This document shows, in pieces, positions 29,102 through 38,306 of a stretch of 64,000 nucleotides of DNA. Numbering within the stretch: position 1 is the stretch's first letter; each line of letters starts with the position of its first letter. This DNA is from Anaerobiospirillum thomasii. GTDB taxonomy: Bacteria; Pseudomonadota; Gammaproteobacteria; Enterobacterales; Succinivibrionaceae. Under the pieces are notes generated by a model. That model was not told the DNA's origin, did no database searches, and saw only the letters and a program-made list of their open reading frames with translations. Both the position numbers and the translations under genes were made by a program. The stretch covers positions 124,001 through 188,000 of the forward strand of contig NZ_UAPU01000007.1 of the NCBI RefSeq assembly GCF_900445255.1. Direction: 5' to 3'.

Positions 29102-29555
29102 TCTTTGAACTCTCAGGGCTTTCCTTTTTATGAGCAGTTTGGGTCTGCTCATTCATAATGCTCTCAAAGGTTTCCTTGGCACTTTTGACATTGCCTTTAT
29201 CGCCTTTCATTTCACTGCTGTTGAGTTCACACAGAAAATTGACATTGTGTGCAGTAACACCTATCAGGATCTGTCTGTCATCAGCAAGCTTTAACTGCAG
29301 CACGCGCTCTTTAGGACCTACAGAGACCTGTGAGACAATATTTATACCCTTTGTAGCTGAGGGCATAAAACGTACTTTTTTAAGGACATAGGCAACAACC
29401 AGTATGATGCCTAAAACGGCAAAAGTGGAAAGTACCCAGTTAAGCAGTCCCTGTGTTGTCATAACAGAGCTGTTTTTAAGAGTATCTTCACCACTTTGAG
29501 AGGCTAAAGATATTGTAGGCAGCAATGCGCCTACAACTATATATAAATATTTCAT
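29085..29555 (-). CDS. fliO: Flagellar export assembly protein FliO
   Basis: Membrane protein that helps FliP assemble. It has 156 residues. An N-terminal signal-like segment ([20 protein letters not shown]) is followed by a transmembrane helix (about 35-55, [22 protein letters not shown]). The FliO domain [38 protein letters not shown] comes next, then a charged tail. The start overlaps the fliN stop by one base. Confidence 0.88.
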   Translation of the reverse strand: MKYLYIVVGALLPTISLASQSGEDTLKNSSVMTTQGLLNWVLSTFAVLGIILVVAYVLKKVRFMPSATKGINIVSQVSVGPKERVLQLKLADDRQILIGVTAHNVNFLCELNSSEMKGDKGNVKSAKETFESIMNEQTQTAHKKESPESSKNDAEH

Positions 29556-29974
29556 TAACGCAGCTTCTTAATGCGCTCAACCTGGCTGATAACGTCTGTA
29601 AGTCTGATACCAAACTTATCGTTAACTACCACAACCTCGCCGTGGGCAATAAGTGTACCGTTAACCAGCACATCAAGAGGCTCACCGGCCAGACGCTCAA
29701 GCTCAATTACTGAGCCCTGATTGAGCTGTAAAAGATTGCGTATGGAGATTTTAGCGTGACCTACTTCCATAGTAATGGTTACAGGTATATCTAAAATAGC
29801 GTCAAGCTTCTTTCTCTCCTCACGTGAAAGTGGAGCCTTTGATGCGGCGCCACCTTCGGCAAAATGCTCAAGCTCAGCATTTTCAGCCTTGTTAAGATCA
29901 TCAGGTATAGCATTGCCGTGTTGATCATCAAGGGCGGCAGCCCAGTCATCGGCTAATTTCTGATCATCTGACAT
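29555..29974 (-). CDS. fliN: Flagellar motor switch protein FliN
   Basis: C-ring protein that controls rotation direction and docks export substrates. It has 139 residues. A polar N-terminal 55 residues is followed by the SpoA domain: ILDIPVTITMEVGHAKISIRNLLQLNQGSVIELERLAGEPLDVLVNGTLIAHGEVVVVNDKFGIRLTDV. The position between fliM and fliO and the length agree with FliN rather than FliY. Confidence 0.95.
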   Translation of the reverse strand: MSDDQKLADDWAAALDDQHGNAIPDDLNKAENAELEHFAEGGAASKAPLSREERKKLDAILDIPVTITMEVGHAKISIRNLLQLNQGSVIELERLAGEPLDVLVNGTLIAHGEVVVVNDKFGIRLTDVISQVERIKKLR

Positions 29975-29989
29975 TGTTATCTCCTTAAA

Positions 29990-31033
29990 TTAATCGTCAT
30001 CAAACTCTTCTAATTCATCATCGTCATCAAATGAGACAGCGCCCTTAAGGAATGAAATATCGCTCTTCATAGACTGCGGACGTTTTAGAACATCTGAAAT
30101 CTTAATTGCCAGTTTCTCTTTGGTACGACCTAACTTGGCATGATATGAAGGAAGATCCTCAATATAAACTAACAGATCCTCAGGCATATCAATGCGCAGA
30201 ACATCGCCCTCTTTAAAATCCATTATCTCGCGCAGAGTCAGGTCAGTATCAAGCAGCTTGACGCGCATATCAACATTGACATCCATGACCTCTTCACGCA
30301 GAGCACGGTTCCAGCGCACATCGGTGTCGCCCTTGTCGGACTGCACGCCGGCATCTAAAAGCTCTCTGATAGGCTCAATCATTGAGTAAGGGAAGGCAAT
30401 GTGCATGTCACCGCCGCCACCATCAAGATCGATATGGAAATGGTTTACTACAAGCACCTCAGATGGGCTTACAATATTGGCCATGGCTGGGTTAACCTCG
30501 TGATCGAGGTATTCAAACTCTACGTCCATAACCGGAGCCCAGGCTTCCTTGTAGTCTTCAAAAACCATTTTCAGGAGCTTTTGAATAATACGTCTTTCAG
30601 TTGGTGTAAACTCACGACCTTCAATCTTGGCTCTGAATCTACCCTCGCCGCCAAAGAAATTCTCTACAAGAATAAATACAAGGCGGGCCTCAAGAGTAAT
30701 AAGCGCAGTACCTTTGAGCGGACGGAAACGCACCATGTTAAGAGAGGTAGGAACGTACAGAGACTGTACATACTCACCAAACTTAATCATCTTTACACCA
30801 ATCCAGGTCACCTCGGCACTATGTCGCATCATGTTGAACAGTGAGATGCGCATATGACGGGCAAAACGCTCATCAACCAGCTCGAGGGTAGGCATACGTC
30901 CACGGACAATACGCTCCTGCGAACCAAAGTCAAAAGCCTTAACACCAGCTTCTTCTTCGACCTTTTCAGGCTCTACATCATCTGCCCCGTGCAACAGGGC
31001 ATCGATCTCATCCTGTGTCAGAAAATCGGTCAC
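29990..31033 (-). CDS. fliM: Flagellar motor switch protein FliM
   Basis: C-ring protein that binds phosphorylated CheY. It has 347 residues. The N-terminal CheY-binding peptide LTQDEIDALLHG (about 4-15) is present. The CheC-like middle domain includes RPLKGTALITLEARLVFILVENFFGG. The C-terminal SpoA domain ends with RPQSMKSDISFLKG. A very acidic tail (FDDDDELEEFDDD) follows. It starts 9 bases after fliL and has 15 bases to fliN. Confidence 0.95.
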   Translation of the reverse strand: MTDFLTQDEIDALLHGADDVEPEKVEEEAGVKAFDFGSQERIVRGRMPTLELVDERFARHMRISLFNMMRHSAEVTWIGVKMIKFGEYVQSLYVPTSLNMVRFRPLKGTALITLEARLVFILVENFFGGEGRFRAKIEGREFTPTERRIIQKLLKMVFEDYKEAWAPVMDVEFEYLDHEVNPAMANIVSPSEVLVVNHFHIDLDGGGGDMHIAFPYSMIEPIRELLDAGVQSDKGDTDVRWNRALREEVMDVNVDMRVKLLDTDLTLREIMDFKEGDVLRIDMPEDLLVYIEDLPSYHAKLGRTKEKLAIKISDVLKRPQSMKSDISFLKGAVSFDDDDELEEFDDD

Positions 31034-31042
31034 AAATAACCC

Positions 31043-31603
31043 CTACTGCAATACAAAGTTAGTAAACAGAATCTGATCTACAACCACACGATTTGTTACA
31101 CCAGACATCTTGGAACGCACTGCCTCTAAAAGCAGATCCTTTAATCTCTGTCTGCCTGTAGGAGCAGTCAGACTCTCATAGGTCTGAGCACTTACTACAG
31201 AATCAATAACAGAACCGGTTAAAGCCAGATGCTTGGTACACAGATCGGCATTCTCCTGTCCTACTGTAAGTAGCACAATATCAAGCTGCAGTACATGAGG
31301 ACGGCCCCTCTGATCCTTTAGATTGAAGGTGAAACCTGAGTCAAACTTGATAAATACATCTTTAATCTGCTCACGCAGGGCGGCCTCCTGAGCTGCCTTT
31401 TCCATGGCAATTTCCTCAGGTGTAGGACCTGCAGGTTCAAATGGAGGCAGGTTCTTTAAGTAGGCATAGCCAAGGTAACCACCGCCAGCAACTATTAAAA
31501 GAGCAAAAACTGCAGCAACGATAATTATAATCTTCTTTTTTCTTTTACTGCCGTTTTCGTCTTTGATTTCTACATCATCATCGTCGTCATCTCTACCAGC
31601 CAT
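31043..31603 (-). CDS. fliL: Flagellar basal body protein FliL
   Basis: Single-pass inner-membrane protein around the stator. It has 186 residues. An acidic, then basic, cytoplasmic N-terminus (residues 1-24) precedes one transmembrane helix (about 25-50). The periplasmic SPFH-like FliL domain ends with DLLLEAVRSKMSGVTNRVVVDQILFTNFVLQ, which is typical. It is the first gene of fliLMNOPQR. Confidence 0.92.
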   Translation of the reverse strand: MAGRDDDDDDVEIKDENGSKRKKKIIIIVAAVFALLIVAGGGYLGYAYLKNLPPFEPAGPTPEEIAMEKAAQEAALREQIKDVFIKFDSGFTFNLKDQRGRPHVLQLDIVLLTVGQENADLCTKHLALTGSVIDSVVSAQTYESLTAPTGRQRLKDLLLEAVRSKMSGVTNRVVVDQILFTNFVLQ

Positions 31604-31664
31604 ATTTCACCTGCTTTGAGTTGTTATTCAAAATCTAAGTTAGTTGCACCTGTAAAAGTGCCTG

Positions 31665-31682
31665 CAGCTTAGCTTTAAGCTG
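31665..31682. repeat. Inverted repeat in the fliL upstream region
   Basis: CAGCTTA-GCTT-TAAGCTG, perfect 7-base arms, 62 bases upstream of fliL. It could be an operator or a leader hairpin. I found no sigma54 or sigma28 element for fliL. Confidence 0.4.
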
Positions 31683-31911
31683 AGTGTCAATAATTTATAT
31701 TGTATGTTTTGAACAAAATGTGTCAAATTATTTACATATAAATCATGACAATGTGCACATTGCAAACTATATGCCACTATTACTTTTGTGCTATAAAATT
31801 TTACACCATTTAACACTTTTTAGGTTTCTGGTGCAAATTAAGACTAATATGCCTTTTTGCAGCAACATAATAAGGCAACATTAACAAACTATAAACCTTT
31901 TTTTACTTTTT

Positions 31912-31946
31912 ATGTAAAAAAAAGACCGCATTTTTACTGCGGCCTT
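31912..31946 (-). terminator. Intrinsic terminator of fliK
   Basis: On the minus strand AAGGCCGCA/TGCGGTCTT (one G-T) around a 7-nt loop is followed by a T run. Confidence 0.85.
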
Positions 31947-31972
31947 TTATATAAGAGCTAAATAATGTGTTT

Positions 31973-33658
31973 TTATGCAAACAAGTGTAATCTGCCGTCA
32001 TTTAGAGCATTGCTCATTGCAACCTGCTCTGACTCTGTCTCGGCATTTTCTTCTTCAGCATTGCCAAAGATGAAATCAAAACCCTGATCTCTTTGCTGAC
32101 CTGAGCCCTGATCCTGGGCAAAGGCACCATCTGATGATGAACCTGCATTGTCGGCAAGCTCATGAACAGAAGTATCTGTAGCAATACCGCTCTGCATCAG
32201 AATGTCACGCAGACGTCCAATGCTGCCCTCAAGCAGCTCTCTTGTCTGAGCTGATGTGGCTGACATGGAGACCATTCCTGCCTCCTGTGACTCGTTAAGA
32301 GCAATCCTGATCTGCATTTTGCCAAGATTCTGCGGATTTAGGTCAATGACCATCTGCTTCATGTTACGTGCAGCCATGGCCATAACCTTCGAGGCAATTT
32401 CCTCGGCATTGGCTTTGGCATTGTCACCAAGGTGCATTGAAGAGAATGTCTCTTTACCTTTTTGAAGCTGATTTGACTCAATACCATTCTTTACAAGTCC
32501 AGACTGGGCAAAGCTGTTGAAGAATGATGAGCCCTCGCCAGACTGTGAATTTGCAGAACCGTTTTGCATATTAAATGCAGAGGTCTTTAATGCAGATGTT
32601 ACTAATGTATTGGCACTCTCAAGTGAAACATTGCTAAATCTTTCAGAGAGTGTACTCTGTGACTTTAAAACACTCATCTTTAAGGTGTTTAAAGCCTGAG
32701 AGATAATAACACTCTGTGATGTTGGATTATTAGATGCAACAGAACCTAAGGTTGTATGTATGCGATCTTTCATGGCATTTTCCTGGAAAGATTTGCTATA
32801 CATCTTGTCAAGACCTAAAGTCTGAGCCATAGACTTCTCAATTAAAGTCAGATCATCACTAAAGGCAGTATCTGATGCCTTGATGTGTGCTGACGCTCCC
32901 TTTATATCCTCAAGAGAAATCTTTGAGACATTGGCTGTTTTTGCCATCTCATCTATAGCCTTTACTGTCTCGCGCTTTACAAAAGAGCTATCAGTCTTGG
33001 CTGTATCCTTGGTCTTTACCAGTCTGTCGATAAGATCAGCATCAATCTCAGCAGTTTCGCTGTCATCAGATGGAATCTCTGCAAAGGCATTGACAGTCTT
33101 ATCTGCTACCATCTCACCCTGCTCTGTACCATCAGTATTTAAAACTGCAGCGCCAGCTGTAGCCTGAGACTCCTTGGTAAAGACACAGCTTCCATTCTGA
33201 GCATTCTGCTGCTCTGCTGCAACATTATCCTTTAACTGACCTAAAGCACCTGCAGTAAGAGTTGCAAGGGCTATAGCAGTATCGGACATGTCCTCCCGAT
33301 TCTGAGAAGATTCCTGTGTCTTTTCTAAATCTGAAACCTTGTTGTTATCTTTATCTGTAGCCTGGACCTTGCCATCATTCCTGTCTACCTTGGTAAAGTC
33401 ATTACCTCTGTTAACAGGTCTGTCTTTTAGCATCTGACTTTTAGATACACTCTGCTTTAAGGCATTTATAGAGTTTGAACTTATATTGCCGACAAAAGAA
33501 GATGTCTTATCATTAAAAGCCATAGCACTGGCATTCATGCCCTGCAGTATGGAACTGAACAGGTCACCTTTGCCTCTGCTACTCTCTTTTTGCTCAAATT
33601 TGCCGTATGTGGCAACACTTGAGTTGTCTCTTACATCATTAGCATATGAAACTTGCAT
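31973..33658 (-). CDS. fliK: Flagellar hook-length control protein FliK
   Basis: Exported ruler that sets hook length and switches export specificity. It has 561 residues. The N-terminal and central part is long, polar and low in complexity (Ser, Ala, Asp, Lys), as usual for FliK. The conserved C-terminal domain (about 420-510) carries ASKVMAMAARNMKQMVIDL, NPQNLGKMQIRIALN and TRELLEGSIGRLRDIL. It has its own sigma54 promoter and terminator. fliE-J genes, often upstream, are not in the window. Confidence 0.88.
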   Translation of the reverse strand: MQVSYANDVRDNSSVATYGKFEQKESSRGKGDLFSSILQGMNASAMAFNDKTSSFVGNISSNSINALKQSVSKSQMLKDRPVNRGNDFTKVDRNDGKVQATDKDNNKVSDLEKTQESSQNREDMSDTAIALATLTAGALGQLKDNVAAEQQNAQNGSCVFTKESQATAGAAVLNTDGTEQGEMVADKTVNAFAEIPSDDSETAEIDADLIDRLVKTKDTAKTDSSFVKRETVKAIDEMAKTANVSKISLEDIKGASAHIKASDTAFSDDLTLIEKSMAQTLGLDKMYSKSFQENAMKDRIHTTLGSVASNNPTSQSVIISQALNTLKMSVLKSQSTLSERFSNVSLESANTLVTSALKTSAFNMQNGSANSQSGEGSSFFNSFAQSGLVKNGIESNQLQKGKETFSSMHLGDNAKANAEEIASKVMAMAARNMKQMVIDLNPQNLGKMQIRIALNESQEAGMVSMSATSAQTRELLEGSIGRLRDILMQSGIATDTSVHELADNAGSSSDGAFAQDQGSGQQRDQGFDFIFGNAEEENAETESEQVAMSNALNDGRLHLFA

Positions 33659-34296
33659 ATTGCTACCTCATTTATTCATAATAATTCTTTATAAATCAGG
33701 CAATTACTGTCTATAAAAAATTATATTTATTTGCCGTATGCTTGTATCTTTGCAAATGCTGTACCACTTTTAATTTTTTAGATATAAAAGCAATGCTAAA
33801 GCTTGTATCTCAGCGCTTTTATGTTCTTTAGCCACTATAACTTATATCCTGTATTTGCCATGCACTTATTTACCAAAAGAGCATAAGACTTAAGCATTGT
33901 CTGCAAAGCCCTTAGAGCTTTGATATTGCCACAGGTGTTTGCACTATGCTCAAAGCTCCTATCTTTATTTATAAGAGCTCTTATCTCATGGCAATTAAAA
34001 CTCATCACATCAATACTTATATATGTGGCTGCTATTCCCAATTTAAAGCAAAGCCCCGGCATTACAGCATACAATCTTTACAAAGCCAGTTTATATCGTG
34101 TTTTTTTGCCACAAGGCACATTCTATCGGCCTTATATAGATTTACCTACGTCAGAAGGCTGTGACTAATTTTTGCAAGTTAAAGAGATTTGTACGCTACT
34201 TTACAGTATAATGGATTTGATTTTTTGTAGTTATTCAGCATATGTCTGAGGCGATTTTTTGCTTTAATGTGCTAAAAATAAAAAAGAGAGTAAAAC
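33659..34296. other. Divergent region fliK / metK
   Basis: Contains the fliK promoter. On the metK side TATAAT at 34207-34212 is a likely -10 with a weak -35. I saw no SAM riboswitch fold and no MetJ-type AGACGTCT boxes. The open frames around 33835-34168 on both strands have no recognisable similarity and overlap each other, so they are not called. Confidence 0.4.
33751..33766 (-). promoter_or_regulatory. Sigma54 promoter of fliK
   Basis: Minus strand TGGTAC-N5-TTGCA: perfect -12, one mismatch in -24. The start would be near 33740, about 80 bases before the fliK ATG. Confidence 0.72.
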
Positions 34297-35445
34297 ATGT
34301 CACGTTTATTTACTTCTGAATCTGTTTCAGAAGGTCATCCAGATAAAGTTGCAGATCAAATTTCTGATGCTGTATTAGATGCCATCATTGCCCAGGATCC
34401 AAAAGCCCGCGTAGCCTGCGAGACTCTAGTCAAGACAGGTATGGTTGTGCTTGCCGGTGAAGTTACCACCACAGCAAATGTTGATCTTGAGTCTGTCGTA
34501 AGAAAAACTGTATGCGACATAGGCTATAACTCAACCGAGGTTGGTTTTGATGGTCACTACTGTGCATTTTTAAATGCACTTGGCAAACAGTCTCCTGATA
34601 TCAATCAGGGTGTAGACAGATCAAAGAGCGAAGATCAGGGCGCAGGTGATCAGGGCCTGATGTTTGGCTATGCCTGCTCTGAGACAGCTGTCTTTATGCC
34701 TGCAGCAATTACCTATGCCCACCTGCTTGTAAAAAGACAGTCAGAGGTGCGCAGATTAGGTCTTCTCCCTTGGCTGCGTCCAGATGCCAAGAGCCAGATC
34801 ACTTTTGCCTATAAGGATGACGGTTCTATAGATTATGTTGATACTGTAGTTCTATCAACACAGCACAGTCCAGATGTTTCACTTTCATCTGTAATAGAAG
34901 GCGTTCAGGAAGAAATCATCAAGAAGGTTATTCCAAATGCCATGCTCACAGATAAGACCAAATACTTTATCAATCCAACAGGACGTTTTGTTATCGGTGG
35001 CCCTGTAGGTGACTGCGGTCTTACCGGTCGTAAGATTATTGTTGATACTTACGGTGGCGCTGCCCGTCACGGCGGTGGTGCATTCTCCGGCAAGGATCCT
35101 TCAAAAGTTGACAGATCTGCAGCCTATGCTGCCCGCTATGTTGCCAAGAACATTGTAGCAGCAGGTCTTGCCAAAGAGTGTGAAATCCAGGTTTCATATG
35201 CAATCGGTGTGGCCAAGCCTGTATCAATTGCTGTCAATACCTTTGGCACCGGTACAGTTGATGACAATAAAATTGCCGATGTTGTCAATGAGGTATTTGA
35301 TTTAAGACCTTACGGCCTTATCAGAATGCTTGATCTTGAAAAGCCAATCTACTTCAAGACTGCAGCCTATGGCCACTTTGGTCGTGATGAATTCCCATGG
35401 GAGAGAACCGACAAGGTTGAAGATTTAAAGCAGGCTCTAAGTTAG
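34297..35445 (+). CDS. metK: S-adenosylmethionine synthetase
   Basis: Makes SAM from methionine and ATP. It has 382 residues, the usual size. [23 protein letters not shown] at the N-terminus, the ATP-binding [14 protein letters not shown] (about 108-121), and the phosphate-binding [29 protein letters not shown] are invariant family blocks. It is a housekeeping gene lying within flagellar DNA. It starts behind AAGAGAG and is closed by a strong terminator. Confidence 0.98.
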   Translation: MSRLFTSESVSEGHPDKVADQISDAVLDAIIAQDPKARVACETLVKTGMVVLAGEVTTTANVDLESVVRKTVCDIGYNSTEVGFDGHYCAFLNALGKQSPDINQGVDRSKSEDQGAGDQGLMFGYACSETAVFMPAAITYAHLLVKRQSEVRRLGLLPWLRPDAKSQITFAYKDDGSIDYVDTVVLSTQHSPDVSLSSVIEGVQEEIIKKVIPNAMLTDKTKYFINPTGRFVIGGPVGDCGLTGRKIIVDTYGGAARHGGGAFSGKDPSKVDRSAAYAARYVAKNIVAAGLAKECEIQVSYAIGVAKPVSIAVNTFGTGTVDDNKIADVVNEVFDLRPYGLIRMLDLEKPIYFKTAAYGHFGRDEFPWERTDKVEDLKQALS

Positions 35446-35471
35446 CTTTTAAATACTTAACTCCTTTATAT

Positions 35472-35506
35472 AAGGGCGCCGATATTAAAAAGGCGCCCTT
35501 TTTTTT
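35472..35506 (+). terminator. Intrinsic terminator of metK
   Basis: AAGGGCGCC/GGCGCCCTT, 9-bp GC-rich stem with an 11-nt loop and eight T. Confidence 0.92.
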
Positions 35507-35666
35507 ACCCATGAAAGCCAAGTGCTTTACATATCTGAAATTGCCGTTTTAACCATAAATTTTTTGTTATTACCCTACTTTTTACCAAACTTAAGTATGT
35601 GTAGCTTCAAGACAAAATTTCTAGCAAACCTATTTATAATCCATTTATAAAAATGAAATTAAAACT

Positions 35667-35682
35667 TGGCACACTTTTTTCT
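35667..35682 (+). promoter_or_regulatory. Variant sigma54-type promoter of flagellin 6
   Basis: TGGCAC-N5-TTTCT. The -24 box is perfect, but the -12 box has T in place of the usual G (TTTCT instead of TTGCT). The same deviation occurs before flagellins 7, 8 and 9. The start would be near 35693. Confidence 0.5.
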
Positions 35683-35706
35683 TTACCGCAGTCATACATT
35701 ACAAAC

Positions 35707-35720
35707 TGCCTTTAACGGCA
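35707..35720. repeat. Leader inverted repeat of flagellin 6
   Basis: TGCC-N6-GGCA about 14-28 bases past the predicted start. It is conserved in sequence and position before flagellins 7 and 8. Confidence 0.5.
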
Positions 35721-35756
35721 AAGTTTTAATAGCAATATTAAACTCAGGAGAATTAT

Positions 35757-36671
35757 ATGGCTCTTTATGTAAATACTAACGTTTCAGCCATTAATGGCCA
35801 ACGTAAACTTACAAATGCAACCAATGCGCTTAATGTTTCATATCAGAGATTAGCATCAGGTCTTAGAATCAACTCAGCCAAAGACGATGCTGCAGGACTT
35901 CAGATCTCTGATCGTCTTACCTCTCAGATCAACGGTTTAGGCCAAGGCAATAGAAACTGTAATGACGGCATTGCCTTTGCTCAGACAATTGAAGGCGCCA
36001 TGGATGAGATGACCAATATGCTGCAGCGCGTCAGAACTCTCTCCATTCAGGCTGCCAACGGTACCTATTCTGCTGATGATCGTGTTTCTATTCAGCAGGA
36101 AATTGAGCAGCTATCAGCTGAAATTACTCGTATTTCCTGTAAAACAACATATGCAGGTAAAACTGTATTAAATGGCTGGGCAGCAGGCGGCAACACCATT
36201 ATTGGCTCAGACGGAAATGTAACATTCCAGGTTGGCGCCAATGCCAATGACACTATTCAGGTTACTAATATGTCAACTGGCTTTATGTTATCTGTTATCG
36301 CATCTAAAGCCAATATAAGACAATTAGATGATACAACTGGATTTAAAACTGCTAATGGTGGTATATCTTTTTCAGTATCAAATCAATCTCAGGCACAGTT
36401 AACTCTTGGCAATATTGATAAATTAATCCAGGTTATTGACTCGAAGCGTGCCGAGCTTGGTGCTGTACAAAACCGTATGGAATCAACCATCAGAAATCAG
36501 GCCAACATTCAGGAAAATGAGTCAGATGCCCGTTCACGTATCCGTGATACAGACTTTGCAGAGGAAACCGCATCATTAACTGCAAATCAGATATTGCAGC
36601 AGGCTTCACAGACTATTTTATCCCAGGCCAATCAGAGACCACAGATTGCTCTGTCTCTGCTTGGAGGTTAA
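35757..36671 (+). CDS. fliC: Flagellin 6 (MALYV family)
   Basis: Filament subunit of 304 residues and first of the second flagellin array. It has [45 protein letters not shown] and SCKTTYAGKTVLNG, which set this subfamily apart from the MALFV group. The C-terminal block is IDSKRAELGAVQNRMEST...QPQIALSLLGG-like. The variable centre is about residues 145-215. The gene has its own promoter and is followed by a terminator, so unlike the first array each member is a separate unit. Confidence 0.96.
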   Translation: MALYVNTNVSAINGQRKLTNATNALNVSYQRLASGLRINSAKDDAAGLQISDRLTSQINGLGQGNRNCNDGIAFAQTIEGAMDEMTNMLQRVRTLSIQAANGTYSADDRVSIQQEIEQLSAEITRISCKTTYAGKTVLNGWAAGGNTIIGSDGNVTFQVGANANDTIQVTNMSTGFMLSVIASKANIRQLDDTTGFKTANGGISFSVSNQSQAQLTLGNIDKLIQVIDSKRAELGAVQNRMESTIRNQANIQENESDARSRIRDTDFAEETASLTANQILQQASQTILSQANQRPQIALSLLGG

Positions 36672-36828
36672 TAAATTATTTAAAGCTTTCTCTCCTGAGC
36701 AATATGCTCATTGGCCAGAGAGTTTTCTCTGGCCCTTTTTAGAGAGAATTTTATTTACTATTACAACTTATCTTTTTCTTTTCAAGACAGGCTCATGTCT
36801 TTAATTACTGAGCATAAGCCTTTTTTTC
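36672..36828 (+). repeat. Conserved 3' block after flagellin 6, copy 1
   Basis: About 155 bases nearly identical to 37978-38132 and 39222-39377. Each copy has the terminator hairpin and then a second weak hairpin (AGGCT...AGCCT) ending in a T run. The duplication unit therefore includes 3' flank as well as gene. Confidence 0.8.
36713..36740 (+). terminator. Intrinsic terminator of flagellin 6
   Basis: GGCCAGAGA/TCTCTGGCC with a GTTT loop, followed by CTTTTT. It is preceded by a small TGAGC/GCTCA hairpin. Confidence 0.88.
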
Positions 36829-36939
36829 TTGAAATCACCTTTATAGTCCAAATCCCTTTTAATTATTAGTCTTCCATTCATTTATCTTAAATCTTATCTA
36901 CTGAGCTGATGAACCGTATCTGTATTATTTTATAAAACT

Positions 36940-36955
36940 TGGCATGCTTTTTTCT
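36940..36955 (+). promoter_or_regulatory. Variant sigma54-type promoter of flagellin 7
   Basis: TGGCAT-N5-TTTCT with the same -12 deviation and the same 64-base distance from predicted start to ATG as flagellins 6 and 8. Confidence 0.5.
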
Positions 36956-36978
36956 TAATTAAACATATACATTATAAA

Positions 36979-36994
36979 TTGCCACAAACGGCAA
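36979..36994. repeat. Leader inverted repeat of flagellin 7
   Basis: TTGCC-N6-GGCAA at the same place in the leader as in flagellin 6. The spacer bases differ (ACAAAC against TTTAAC) while the arms are kept. Confidence 0.5.
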
Positions 36995-37029
36995 AGTTTT
37001 AATAGCAATATTAAACTCAGGAGAATTAT

Positions 37030-37977
37030 ATGGCTCTTTATGTAAATACTAACGTTTCAGCCATTAATGGCCAACGTAAACTTACAAATGCAACCAATGC
37101 GCTTAATGTTTCATATCAGAGATTAGCATCAGGTCTTAGAATCAACTCAGCTAAAGACGATGCTGCAGGTCTTCAGATCTCTGATCGTCTTACCTCTCAG
37201 ATCAACGGTTTAGGCCAAGGCAATAGAAACTGTAATGACGGCATTGCTTTTGCCCAGACAATTGAAGGCGCCATGGATGAGATGACCAATATGCTGCAGC
37301 GTGTCAGAACTCTCTCCATTCAATCAGCCAACGGCACATATTCAGCTGAAGATCGTGTTGCTATTCAGCAGGAAATTGAGCAGTTATCAGCTGAAATTAC
37401 CCGTATTTCATGTAAAACCACCTATGCCGGAAAAACTGTCCTTAATGGATTTAGAACAGCACAAACAGGTGGTGCCGCTGGCGGTAACAGTGACTCAACC
37501 ATTATCGGTTCAAATGGTAGCGTGACTTTCCAGGTTGGTGCTAATGCCAACGACACCATTGCAGTAGCTGGCATGTCAAAAGGCTTTATGCTTTCCATGA
37601 TAGCCTCACAAGCAGGAATTACAACTCTAAATGATACAACAGGTTTTAAAGCTATAAATGGCGTTGGTATTTCCTTCTCTGTATCAAATCAGTCTCAGTC
37701 ACAGTTAACACTTGGTAATGTTGATAAATTAATTCAGGTTATCGACTCAAAGCGTGCTGAGCTTGGTGCTGTACAAAACCGTATGGAATCAACCATCAGA
37801 AATCAGGCCAACATTCAGGAAAATGAGTCAGATGCCCGCTCACGTATCCGTGATACAGACTTTGCTGAGGAAACTGCATCATTAACTGCAAATCAAATAT
37901 TGCAGCAGGCCTCACAGACCATTTTATCCCAGGCCAATCAGAGACCACAGATTGCTCTGTCTCTGCTTGGAGGTTAA
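37030..37977 (+). CDS. fliC: Flagellin 7 (MALYV family)
   Basis: Filament subunit of 315 residues, the longest of the nine. The extra length is a Gly/Ala/Ser/Thr-rich loop after residue 143 (RTAQTGGAAGGNSDSTIIG), in the surface-exposed centre. The terminal blocks are nearly identical in DNA to flagellins 6 and 8. It is separately transcribed, with a variant sigma54 promoter and its own terminator. Confidence 0.96.
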   Translation: MALYVNTNVSAINGQRKLTNATNALNVSYQRLASGLRINSAKDDAAGLQISDRLTSQINGLGQGNRNCNDGIAFAQTIEGAMDEMTNMLQRVRTLSIQSANGTYSAEDRVAIQQEIEQLSAEITRISCKTTYAGKTVLNGFRTAQTGGAAGGNSDSTIIGSNGSVTFQVGANANDTIAVAGMSKGFMLSMIASQAGITTLNDTTGFKAINGVGISFSVSNQSQSQLTLGNVDKLIQVIDSKRAELGAVQNRMESTIRNQANIQENESDARSRIRDTDFAEETASLTANQILQQASQTILSQANQRPQIALSLLGG

Positions 37978-38132
37978 TAAATTATTTAAAGCTTTCTCTC
38001 CTGAGCAATATGCTCATTGGCCAGAGAGTTTTCTCTGGCCCTTTTTAGAGAGATTTATATTTACTGATAAAACTTATCTTTTTTCTTTTCAAGACAGGCT
38101 CATGTCTTTAATTACTGAGCATAAGCCTTTTT
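37978..38132 (+). repeat. Conserved 3' block after flagellin 7, copy 2
   Basis: Second copy of the flagellin 3' block, starting with the same bases directly after the stop codon. Confidence 0.8.
38019..38046 (+). terminator. Intrinsic terminator of flagellin 7
   Basis: Same GGCCAGAGA/TCTCTGGCC stem and CTTTTT tail as after flagellin 6. Confidence 0.88.
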
Positions 38133-38216
38133 TCATTAATTTAAATCCATATCCTCTCATATGAGATACCAGCAGATCTCGCTTCCATTTTATTAATTTA
38201 TATTTATTTTTAATCT

Positions 38217-38232
38217 TGGCACACTTTTTTCT
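38217..38232 (+). promoter_or_regulatory. Variant sigma54-type promoter of flagellin 8
   Basis: TGGCAC-N5-TTTCT, 64 bases from predicted start to ATG. Confidence 0.5.
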
Positions 38233-38256
38233 TTATAGGAGTCATACATTACAAAC

Positions 38257-38270
38257 TGCCTTAAACGGCA
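38257..38270. repeat. Leader inverted repeat of flagellin 8
   Basis: TGCC-N6-GGCA, same location as in flagellins 6 and 7, with spacer TTAAAC. Confidence 0.5.
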
Positions 38271-38306
38271 AAGTTTTAATAGCAATATTAAACTCAGGAG
38301 AATTAT

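Larger units (their letters stand above)
31604..31972. other. fliK-fliL intergenic region
   Basis: Holds the fliK terminator and the fliL-proximal inverted repeat. The promoter for the seven-gene fliLMNOPQR operon should be here but is not recognisable as sigma54 or sigma28 type. No gene is seen. Confidence 0.4.
35446..35756. other. metK-flagellin 6 intergenic region
   Basis: Holds the metK terminator, the variant sigma54 promoter and the leader inverted repeat, listed separately. About 100 bases before the flagellin start are conserved in front of flagellins 7 and 8. Confidence 0.5.

Noticed and set aside
33835-34168. Overlapping small frames between fliK and metK
   Set aside because: Three frames on two strands overlap each other, none with a ribosome site or similarity.
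34170-34296. Possible SAM riboswitch or MetJ boxes before metK
   Set aside because: No conserved riboswitch core, no terminator pair and no repeated AGACGTCT-like boxes.
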